Positions 1 through 6,715 of a stretch of 42,070 bases of DNA are shown one piece after another. The notes under the pieces were generated by a model, which saw only the letters and a program-made list of their open reading frames with translations, did not search any database and was not told where the DNA came from. Made by a program: the position numbers and the translations under genes. Positions within the stretch are counted from its first letter, which is position 1; every line of letters starts with the position of its first letter. The stretch is from Clostridiales bacterium DTU089 (lineage in GTDB: Bacteria; Bacillota; Clostridia; Oscillospirales; Acutalibacteraceae). The DNA is taken from positions 1-42,070 of the forward strand of contig LFSB01000049.1 in assembly GCA_001513045.1 (NCBI GenBank), given 5' to 3'.

Positions 1-61
1 TAAAAATAATCCATCCGTTTTTTTATTTATTTTAATTGTCTACTTGACAGGGGGCGGTTCA
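1..61 (-). mobile_element. End of an IS3-like insertion sequence running off the window
   Basis: Read on the minus strand, positions 61 to 37 begin TGAACCGCCCCCTGTC and continue AAGTAGACA. This nearly matches the transposase-3' end of the complete IS at 17912 (TGACACGCCCCCTGTC then AAGTAGACA), with 20 identical bases at 37-56 versus 17917-17936 in inverted orientation. Inside the end the two sequences diverge but both are A/T rich and then carry a CGGA block, so this is a related rather than identical element. It interrupts the TetR gene. The rest of the IS would lie left of position 1, so its identity is inferred from the terminal repeat only. Confidence 0.5.
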
Positions 62-309
62 ATGTAGGGCGGGTACTTGCTTTTTCGTATATACTTCTCA
101 ACCTCGGCAGTTTGCACATTCCGTGCCGTCTGCTCAAGTGTCTGTTCCAGTTTTCCCATTCCGCCGAATATCCGATAGATAGGTTGTGTCGAGCAACCGA
201 GTTTTTTCGCAATGTTTCGTGCATTAATGGCATCGCTGCCGCTTTTCCGCAGAATATCAAGAGCCGCCCTGACAATTTCCTCCTGCGAAACAACCTTATG
301 TGCCGGCAT
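40..309 (-). pseudogene. TetR-family regulator, N-terminal domain only, cut by IS end
   Basis: The 89-residue product begins with a TetR-type helix-turn-helix (about residues 8-55), including the recognition-helix pattern NIAKKLGCSTQPIYRIFG. TetR proteins are normally about 180-220 residues with a C-terminal ligand/dimer domain, which is missing here. The last residues (EPPPVK and the TAG stop) are encoded by the IS end at 37-61, so the gene was truncated by insertion. The start at 309 has GAGGTG upstream. A perfect-consensus promoter and a palindromic operator precede it, as expected for an autoregulated repressor. Without the C-terminal domain it probably cannot dimerise normally. The remainder of the gene may lie beyond the IS to the left. 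Confidence 0.75.
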
Positions 310-332
310 ATGTTCACCTCATCAGAAACGAT

Positions 333-381
333 TGTTATTGATAACACTTGTTATTATACAGCACAACGAAGGCAATGTCAA
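333..381 (-). promoter_or_regulatory. Consensus promoter and palindromic operator of the TetR gene
   Basis: On the minus strand there is TTGACA (376-381), a 17-base spacer and TATAAT (353-358), a perfect sigma-A promoter. Immediately downstream is the palindrome TGTTAT-CA-ATAACA (333-346), inside a longer A/T-rich dyad. The placement fits a TetR-type repressor controlling its own transcription. Confidence 0.7.
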
Positions 382-445
382 TACTATTTAGGCAATAGAC
401 GAACGAATTCACAAATTCATCACTTACAGCTTAGCACTTTACTCC

Positions 446-481
446 ATATAGAGAAAAACCGTAGGCATTTGCGCCTACGGT
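446..481 (-). terminator. Intrinsic terminator
   Basis: The stem ACCGTAGGC / GCCTACGGT (458-466 with 473-481) has a 6-base loop and is followed on the minus strand by a T-rich run (TTTTTC). It closes the leftward transcription unit that ends in the recombinase remnant. Confidence 0.75.
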
Positions 482-501
482 CATTATATTCATCAGTGGA
501 T

Positions 502-696
502 TTATCCCTCAATCTCCGACCCGTTTCGGAATGTGAAAACCAGCCGTCCGTCATCGTGAGCGGTTACCTTGTCAACCGTTGTCAGCCAGAGCCGTTCATC
601 AAACTCCGTCAGCGGTTCGTCCCGTTCAGACAGTTCAAACATGAAGGCACCGATGGTATCCGCCTTGCCTTTCCTCTTTAGTATACCCGGAACAAA
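502..696 (-). pseudogene. 3' remnant of a site-specific (serine) recombinase gene
   Basis: An open frame between an in-frame TGA (697-699) and the TAA at 502-504 encodes about 64 residues, including FDERLWLTTVDKVTAHDDGR and ending FRNGSEIEG. This pattern (FDexLW..xVdkVTv....L.F.F.dGtEI) is typical of the extreme C-terminus of large serine recombinases in Clostridia. No start codon or ribosome binding site precedes it and the catalytic and zinc-ribbon parts are absent, so it is a decayed tail, probably left by an older integrative element. The assignment rests on recalled family pattern. Confidence 0.5.
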
Positions 697-764
697 TCAA
701 AGCCATAAGAATAAGAACCGACAGGCAAGAAATGATTTTGCTGTGTTTCATGATAATATCCATC

Positions 765-992
765 TCAATCCACCGCAAATGCGCGAACAACAGACTTGTT
801 TCCGGTTATTGCATATTCAATTTGTTTCATAACCCGTCCGTTCTCTTTCAGAACTACAATTGGTCCGTTCCCACCAAAAGTTTCAAAGCCTGTGTCAAAT
901 TCAAAAGAATATGCGTTAGTGTACTCTGTGCAGTGGTTGATGTGTGTCTTGTACTTTCTTGCGATTGACAATGCTTCCTCGTAAGTAATCAT
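765..992 (-). CDS. Small Imm35-like protein
   Basis: The product is 75 residues from the ATG at 992, which has GGAGG nine bases upstream; a longer frame to 1037 lacks a good ribosome site. It starts MITYEEALSIARKYK, then has an HCTEY block, a glycine-rich turn (GGNGPIVVLKENGR) and a short C-terminal strand. The opening EEA.xxA block followed by a 'Gg.gPvVvlkkdGr' strand resembles Imm35/YrhB-type small proteins, which in polymorphic-toxin loci act as immunity proteins. No toxin gene is visible beside it. It lies just downstream of, and overlaps no coding part of, the HsdR-like gene. Function is not established; the Imm35 resemblance is from memory. Confidence 0.6.
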   Translation of the reverse strand: MITYEEALSIARKYKTHINHCTEYTNAYSFEFDTGFETFGGNGPIVVLKENGRVMKQIEYAITGNKSVVRAFAVD

Positions 993-1011
993 TTTGTTTC
1001 CTCCGTTTCGT

Positions 1012-2196
1012 TTATTTGAGTTTTCTGTACTCATCACGAATCAGCGCATATAAAATCAGGTTTTCAATTAGGGTTGAGTAATCCGGCTGATTTACATTCA
1101 ACAGCTTAGAACAATCAAGTGTACCAAGGTAAATCTCATCTTGTCGGAGAAGCTCAGGATATTTAGTTCGGATATAATTTATGAAATTATAAGTCTTTGA
1201 ACTCCCTTTATTCCCGATTGTAATTCTACCGCTATGTGTAATTTCAAGCTGTTCGTTTTTCAAGTTGACACCGCTATCAAAGTTTAGTTGCAATGAATGA
1301 TGTGATTTTTCAAAACTATCCACAGAAACACACAAGGCGGTTTTTATCTTTCCTCTTGTGGTGTCTGTTCGTTCCATACCGCTTATTGTCAAGCCGATAA
1401 ACTCCGTGTTTCCTTCTTTCGTCTCTATTAGGAACGAACGATATGGACCGGAGAACGCGCCGCCTCCTGCATTGCCGTATGAAAGAATACGGATTCCATA
1501 ATCTTCGATTATTCGGAAATACTTGAGTGGCTTGGGTTCGAGTTTTTTCGATACATCCAATATTCCTTCAAACATGTTAAGAATATACGGCTTCAAACAC
1601 TTATTCGTATCTTTTCCGATGAAGCCATCATATTCATATTCTTCGATAATCTCACCGTTAGACAAATCCTGAAGCGGTGTTCTCGGTGGTGCTTCCTCGG
1701 TTTTGGAGTACGATGCTTTTCCGTTAAGCATATCCTTGTAACTTGGCAATTCATCAAGCTGACGGTATTCGTTTTCTGCTTCGTAGTATTTGTAAGCTCT
1801 AATATCCGAGCCGTTTGTTGCAAACAGAAAATCACAGCCGAGCGCATCTCCATAACGCAATGCTTGTTGAACAGTAGCATCAACAATAGCTACCGATGAC
1901 GCTTTACACTCCACCACAGCTAACGGGTTTAATTCTTGCGTTTTTTCATTTATGCGCAGAACCACAATATCAGCTCTGTCTTTGCCGGAAATTCCGTAAT
2001 GGGACATGTGTTGTTCAAGTAAAATCATATCGTGTGGAATACACAGTGTGCGTTCTAAATATGCCGCGACTCTTTGCCTGATTGTTTCTTCCGGTGTAAT
2101 CTTTATCAATTTTTCTCTGTACGGATCAAGATAGCATTCAATATTGTTGCGCTTATATACTGGCGGTAAGGGGAAAGAACTAATATCAATATTCAT
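1012..2196 (-). CDS. PD-(D/E)XK nuclease with HsdR N-terminal (HSDR_N_2-like) domain
   Basis: This 394-residue protein has an N-terminal domain like the type I restriction HsdR N-terminus. It shows acidic D76 (DRADIVVL), then VVECKA with E96 and K98, and the QxxxY motif (Q111 to Y115, QALRY), which together form the RecB/HsdR-type nuclease signature. No helicase motor motifs follow. The remaining roughly 240 residues are an uncharacterised C-terminal region. It therefore looks like a stand-alone nuclease of the type often annotated 'type I restriction enzyme HsdR N-terminal domain-containing protein'. AGAGGT precedes the ATG at 2196. No hsdM or hsdS gene is present nearby, so it is not part of a classical type I system. 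Its substrate is unknown. Confidence 0.8.
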   Translation of the reverse strand: MNIDISSFPLPPVYKRNNIECYLDPYREKLIKITPEETIRQRVAAYLERTLCIPHDMILLEQHMSHYGISGKDRADIVVLRINEKTQELNPLAVVECKASSVAIVDATVQQALRYGDALGCDFLFATNGSDIRAYKYYEAENEYRQLDELPSYKDMLNGKASYSKTEEAPPRTPLQDLSNGEIIEEYEYDGFIGKDTNKCLKPYILNMFEGILDVSKKLEPKPLKYFRIIEDYGIRILSYGNAGGGAFSGPYRSFLIETKEGNTEFIGLTISGMERTDTTRGKIKTALCVSVDSFEKSHHSLQLNFDSGVNLKNEQLEITHSGRITIGNKGSSKTYNFINYIRTKYPELLRQDEIYLGTLDCSKLLNVNQPDYSTLIENLILYALIRDEYRKLK

Positions 2197-2215
2197 TTCA
2201 AACCTCTTTTTCTTC

Positions 2216-2599
2216 TCAAAACCACTTCTTATTCATTGCTTCAAGAAAGTCTTGGATAATTGGATACCCACTGCTTTTGCCGATTACAGAGTCAATCCCA
2301 CAGTACGGACAAATAGCTGTTCCTCCTCGATCACAGTTATTATCTCCAGTTAGATATTCGGTGATTTCGGTAGAATCGAATACTTTGCAGTAGCTGAAGC
2401 ATCCGCATATTTCACCTTTGGTTAATTCATTTTTATTTGAGCTACTATAAGCATGAGAATCAATGACATCCAGTTCTGTGAAATCCGATTTTGTTATAAT
2501 GCCGTTGGTACTTTTTGTTCTACATAAACCACATTCATCATGTATGCCATTTGCAGGAAAGGCAACGCTCACGCTGCTCCTCATTCCAAGTAACATCAT
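2216..2599 (-). CDS. Small Cys-motif cytoplasmic protein
   Basis: The frame encodes up to 127 residues. The conserved part begins about residue 21 with a CGLC motif and ends with a block reading TAICPYCGIDSVIGKSSGYP, followed by a hydrophobic/aromatic C-terminus ending NKKWF. The two CxxC-type pairs suggest a small zinc-binding fold. This ending is familiar from a widespread family of about 110-residue proteins annotated only as 'cytoplasmic protein'. The start is uncertain: upstream candidates overlap the last 60 bases of the 412-residue gene next door, including the ATG at 2584 and a GTG a few codons later. No function is known. The overlap suggests translational coupling with that gene. 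Confidence 0.65.
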   Translation of the reverse strand: MMLLGMRSSVSVAFPANGIHDECGLCRTKSTNGIITKSDFTELDVIDSHAYSSSNKNELTKGEICGCFSYCKVFDSTEITEYLTGDNNCDRGGTAICPYCGIDSVIGKSSGYPIIQDFLEAMNKKWF

Positions 2600-3776
2600 C
2601 CCATAGCACCGTCGGTTTTACCATTCTGTCTGCTACATCACAAATTATCATACAGTCTCCGCCATTAATCTCACCATTAATAACAGGGCAAAAAACAGTT
2701 GCTTCCGGAATTTTCTCGCCGGGTTCCAGCCGTCTTTCTATGTATTTTGTCTTCTCGGCGGGATAAGGAAGCGAATCCGGAGAGAAGTATTCGATATTTT
2801 GAATTGCACCATATCTCTGCTCATTATCCCTGCCGAAAGGCACAATCACTCTGTCTCCGGTTTTCAGCGTATCGTCGTGAGAAAAGTAATAATACGTTCT
2901 GTTTGCTCCCCATACATCAACCGAGTAGAAGGTCATATCGGTGTCAGATTTTACGGAATAGAATCTGTGATTATCAAGCAAAATCATATCGGCGTCATCG
3001 GGAATGAAATGACGGATGCCGTTCATCACATCCTGCCAATCTACCGGCACATGGTTTTTGTCGTAAATACCTTTATGTGTCAAGGTATCGCCGTTATACC
3101 GTGTTATGGACAGCTCGTAGAACGGAACATTGTCCGTCAAAGGCTTGTCCGGCTCATCATACCAATCGTATGTAAGCGTTCTAACTATATCGTCATTCAG
3201 CGTTTCAAATGACGCATTTTCCGAAACCACGCTGCTTTGAAAAGTAAGATACTTGTCTTTTCGGCATTCAGCTTTTACACTGCAAGCATCAAAATCGACA
3301 GCAATCTTTTCACATAACGGCAGCTTGTGTGTGCAATCTTCGGTATATGACAGTGCAATAGATTTGTTGATATTCAATTTCAGCACCGCCGTTTTTATAT
3401 CTTCAGAGTAAATCCCGAAAAGTGCGCAAAATGCGCCCCAATGCGGCGGAAAAAGGTTCTCGCCCTCACGAATGAATTTCCGCTTTCCTTTTCGGTCAAT
3501 CTCAACACACCACCCTGTACCGTCAGTAACCATATAATCGGGCATATAGTAGCGTTTCCAAGAATAAACGCCGGTTTGCTCCAAGCCCTTTATAAGTGCT
3601 TTTGTTTCCTGTTTTGAATACTTGCAATCATTCGGCAAAATACTTTTTCCGCTTACAGATTCATGCGACAGGACAGAAGTGCCGTCTTTGTTCACGGCAA
3701 TATTGAAGTGATCGAATCCGAAAAAGCCGCCAACTCTGAAGCTGATATTTTCAATTGTGCCGTCCACAGTATTCAC
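2538..3776 (-). CDS. Uncharacterised protein with a GDxVxVPxGRD domain and C-terminal Cys cluster
   Basis: The product has 412 residues and no family I can name with certainty. An N-terminal part of about 290 residues, rich in aromatic and acidic residues, is followed by a compact domain (about 294-349) with TGDRVIVPFGRDN and a PYPAEKTKYIERR strand. That domain closely resembles the C-terminus of the 613-residue gene at 4826-6667. The last 45 residues carry a cysteine/histidine pattern (GDCMIICD, then CLSCKWH) that could bind metal. It lies in a leftward run of poorly known genes. A nucleic-acid or partner-binding beta-barrel role for the shared domain is possible but is inference only. Confidence 0.65.
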   Translation of the reverse strand: MNTVDGTIENISFRVGGFFGFDHFNIAVNKDGTSVLSHESVSGKSILPNDCKYSKQETKALIKGLEQTGVYSWKRYYMPDYMVTDGTGWCVEIDRKGKRKFIREGENLFPPHWGAFCALFGIYSEDIKTAVLKLNINKSIALSYTEDCTHKLPLCEKIAVDFDACSVKAECRKDKYLTFQSSVVSENASFETLNDDIVRTLTYDWYDEPDKPLTDNVPFYELSITRYNGDTLTHKGIYDKNHVPVDWQDVMNGIRHFIPDDADMILLDNHRFYSVKSDTDMTFYSVDVWGANRTYYYFSHDDTLKTGDRVIVPFGRDNEQRYGAIQNIEYFSPDSLPYPAEKTKYIERRLEPGEKIPEATVFCPVINGEINGGDCMIICDVADRMVKPTVLWDDVTWNEEQRERCLSCKWHT

Positions 3777-3798
3777 CTCATCTTTTCGTCGTTTGGCT

Positions 3799-4011
3799 TC
3801 AAATTAAATCAAATTCTGAATATGTCAAAGGATGCAGAGTAATGTTTTCTGAGAGCAGGTCGCATTTCGCTTCATCATATTCAATGGTAAAGAGTGTTTC
3901 GCTTGTCTTAGGATCGTTTCCGATGTCACACACAACACCGTATCTTCCGTTTTTCTTTACTCTAACATGAGATCCAATTGCAGGAAAACTATTAGTCTTA
4001 TTGCTTTTCAT
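3799..4011 (-). CDS. Small SH3/KOW-like protein
   Basis: From the ATG at 4011, which has GGAG about nine bases upstream, the product is 70 residues. It contains IGSHVRVKKNGRYGVVCDIG, a pattern of a small beta-barrel (KOW/SH3-like: glycine turn, basic strand, RYGVV). No known family is firmly recognised. It sits between the 412-residue protein and the zinc-ribbon/SHOCT protein and is probably co-transcribed with them. A longer frame to 4032 has no better start. Confidence 0.5.
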   Translation of the reverse strand: MKSNKTNSFPAIGSHVRVKKNGRYGVVCDIGNDPKTSETLFTIEYDEAKCDLLSENITLHPLTYSEFDLI

Positions 4012-4044
4012 ATTCAAGACTCCAAAATACAATATCTGAAATGA

Positions 4045-4782
4045 TTATAGACCGAGCAACTGCTTTTTCTTTGCTTCAAACTCCTCTTGAGTAATAATAC
4101 CATCATCTGCAAGCTGCTTGAATTTTTTGATTTCATCAGCAACAGACAGTTCACTCTGGTTGATGTTTGCAGTTCCATTTTGCATTGATTGGTAAGAATC
4201 TGCTATTATTTGCAAGGCAGAAAGACATTCTTGTGCTGAATTTTGAGCTGCTTTATATACGAAACTCTTGGTCTTGGTTTCAGTAAGAATAAATGGAATG
4301 TAGACTGTTGAGCAAAAACAGTTTCTTAGTGTAACCTTTAATCGCATAGAGTTGCAAACGCCTTTACTCTTTTTACCTCCAGTTATCCCACCAACGATTG
4401 CGCCGACTCCGCCGAACAGTAACCCCCCGGCAACTGCGCGACCTAATCCACCTTTTGTTATCGTTTCGCCATCTTCAAGTAATTCAAAACTTAAAAGATT
4501 ACCAAAGTCAAACAAGCTTTGCCCAATTTTGAATGACCTATGTGTATCGTCAATAGCAAGATATGAGCCAACAGTCTTTGTTGGCGAAAATGATCTGATG
4601 ATTTCTTGCCTCGCTGCAATCAATGATTTAATTGATGATTCTGTGTAAGAACCTGAATTTTCAAGTTCCCCTATACCTGCGGAGTGGAGACAGTTAGTGC
4701 ATATCGTTCCATCATTAATCTTCACTTTACCCGCCAGCATACCCAATTCTTTTCCGCAATTGACACATATTTTCTTTGCCAT
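4045..4782 (-). CDS. DUF4428-like zinc ribbon / SHOCT-domain protein
   Basis: About 245 residues from the ATG at 4782; an alternative ATG at 4800 adds six. The N-terminus has two CxxC-type pairs (ICVNCGKELG and ICTNCL), as in DUF4428 zinc ribbons. The middle holds a glycine-rich hydrophobic stretch (AVAGGLLFGGVGAIVGGITG) like a glycine zipper. The last 30 residues form a SHOCT motif (IKKFKQLADDGIITQEEFEA then KKKQLLGL), an oligomerisation or targeting module common at protein C-termini. This architecture recurs in Firmicutes proteins of unknown role. The gly-rich segment suggests contact with membranes or a partner oligomer. No operon partner reveals its function. Confidence 0.7.
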   Translation of the reverse strand: MAKKICVNCGKELGMLAGKVKINDGTICTNCLHSAGIGELENSGSYTESSIKSLIAARQEIIRSFSPTKTVGSYLAIDDTHRSFKIGQSLFDFGNLLSFELLEDGETITKGGLGRAVAGGLLFGGVGAIVGGITGGKKSKGVCNSMRLKVTLRNCFCSTVYIPFILTETKTKSFVYKAAQNSAQECLSALQIIADSYQSMQNGTANINQSELSVADEIKKFKQLADDGIITQEEFEAKKKQLLGL

Positions 4783-4825
4783 TTTAGCCACTTCTTTCAT
4801 TACTTAAATAATATTAAGTCATCAA

Positions 4826-6667
4826 TTAACTCGATGATAACGGTGTATCGCTTTTCCTTATTATGAATCTTGTTTTATCAACGGGATACGGTGCGGTATA
4901 TCTTGTATACTGTCCGACAAACACTACCTTTGCGTTCTTTTCCGTTTTATCCCGTCCGACAGGAACAACAACAGAGTCACCTACTGAAATTGAACTGTCT
5001 TCTGTACGATAGCTATATGCTTGACCTCCACGCGAGAATACTACTCCGCAATATGTATAGACATTATTATCTTCCGTGATTTCAGCTTCTCCGGACTCTT
5101 TTTCCTGCTTGTTTTCTTGCGTGATGGTTTTCTTTTCAGCTTTTGATGTTGCAGCTTTCAGCGCAGATTTGAACTCACGCTCTGTTTCATATTGTGATGG
5201 ATCTATCCCGTTGCAATCTTCAATATCGTAATACTCTCTCCAGCCATATCTTGCTTCGTCTAATGCCTCCAAATATTCCTGCTCGGTATCATAGTCAAGG
5301 ACATTTATTCTGTACTTCTTGCCGTTCGGAACTCTGTTTCTCCACGCATTACAACGCGAATAAGCATACTTGGGACAATACCGTTCAGTTTCTAAAATGT
5401 ACTTTGTCATTCTTGATTGACAATCTGTAATGTACTTATCGTCTTTATTCTGAAGATATATTCTTGCAGCAGGAAACAGGTCATTTTGGAATGCTTCCAT
5501 TGATTCCAGTTCATCGCCGTTTTCACACATTTGAATGATACTGTTGACAAGTTGAAAAACACACTTTGACTTATCTTTTATTACCTCGAGTGCATCGATT
5601 AGAATCATCTTTGCCGTATCAATCAGTCTGTGGGACAGAGCCAGACAAACCAGTTCGTCTATGTTCCCGGTGAGTTCCGGTGCCTCAGTAATTACTCTAT
5701 GCGCAAAATCTGGATGTTCACAGAAATAGCAGACAAGAGCCAGTTCAAACGGCTTTGGAAAATCGTACAACTCATTTAGCAAGTCACATGTCAGGGCATG
5801 ATCGGAATACCATGCGTATTTTGAATACGGAAGGAATTGTTCAACACACCAGTCCCACACACGGATTGATAGCGGAATATCTTTTTTTGCAAGCTGTTTT
5901 ATCAACTCTGTAAAGTACAGCTTTGGTTCTTCATCCTCGTCCTCTATTTCAATAGGGAGAGGAAAATGATCTTTTACTGCCTGTGCAAATAAGAATCCAT
6001 CATCTACCGTCAGATAATGAGCAGCAAGAACAGTTGATGCTTTTTCCAGAATGAAGTGACACTTTTCTTTTGTAATAGCCTTTTGTTTCTTGTCAAAATA
6101 AATGATCAGTTCATTTGCAAGTTTGTATGCCGCATCATATTGTCTTTTGTTTGGATAGTCTGATTCTTTAATTTCATCAAGTTTATCAAGAGCTGGACAT
6201 TCAACAGTAAACGAAACGGTTATCGGAATAGAAGCCGTTTGATTTTGTTCTTGCTCTGCCGCTTCTTGTACCGCTTCCGCGTATTCATCTTCGGTTTCAT
6301 AGTCCTCTGCAAAAACACCGTTATCTTCGTAGGGATAGTCGTCTCGCCATGCCACCTTCGCATTGTTTAATGCTTCAATATATTCTTCTTCCGTTTTATA
6401 ATCGTCCGGGAAGATACCATATTCAGAACCGTCTTCACACCAAGTGCGCCAACTATAATCATCCTCTGCATCATCAAAGATGTCGCTATTTGAAACATGG
6501 GAGTGTCCTCCGGTATGGAAGAAGCCGTGGCTATCTGAGTCGGCATCGGAGTTTTCTTTGTTTATGTCTTCAAGAATCTTGTATGCAATCCATTCTTCGT
6601 CCCACGTAGTTTTTCCGTCACCGTTGAAATCAAAAAAACCTCCAAATATATCATCAAAAAAGCCCAT
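4826..6667 (-). CDS. Large protein with EF-hand-like loop, tandem TExEY repeats and shared GDxVVVPVGRD domain
   Basis: The product is 613 residues from the ATG at 6667, which has a strong AAGGAGG. Residues 13-24 form an EF-hand-like calcium loop (DFNGDGKTTWDE). Four copies of a short repeat (DYxTExEYxEALxxA, usually with a W-R pair) occur as two tandem pairs at about residues 73-135 and 452-504. A helical middle region separates them. The C-terminal domain (about 564-605; VGDSVVVPVGRDK and PYPVDKTRF) matches that in the 412-residue neighbour. No catalytic motif is seen. The repeats look like binding modules. I know of similar repeat proteins in Clostridia annotated only as hypothetical. Confidence 0.65.
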   Translation of the reverse strand: MGFFDDIFGGFFDFNGDGKTTWDEEWIAYKILEDINKENSDADSDSHGFFHTGGHSHVSNSDIFDDAEDDYSWRTWCEDGSEYGIFPDDYKTEEEYIEALNNAKVAWRDDYPYEDNGVFAEDYETEDEYAEAVQEAAEQEQNQTASIPITVSFTVECPALDKLDEIKESDYPNKRQYDAAYKLANELIIYFDKKQKAITKEKCHFILEKASTVLAAHYLTVDDGFLFAQAVKDHFPLPIEIEDEDEEPKLYFTELIKQLAKKDIPLSIRVWDWCVEQFLPYSKYAWYSDHALTCDLLNELYDFPKPFELALVCYFCEHPDFAHRVITEAPELTGNIDELVCLALSHRLIDTAKMILIDALEVIKDKSKCVFQLVNSIIQMCENGDELESMEAFQNDLFPAARIYLQNKDDKYITDCQSRMTKYILETERYCPKYAYSRCNAWRNRVPNGKKYRINVLDYDTEQEYLEALDEARYGWREYYDIEDCNGIDPSQYETEREFKSALKAATSKAEKKTITQENKQEKESGEAEITEDNNVYTYCGVVFSRGGQAYSYRTEDSSISVGDSVVVPVGRDKTEKNAKVVFVGQYTRYTAPYPVDKTRFIIRKSDTPLSSS

Positions 6668-6715
6668 ATAGTATCCTCCTTTCGTCAGAAATCTCAAAAC
6701 AAATCGAATTTTTGA

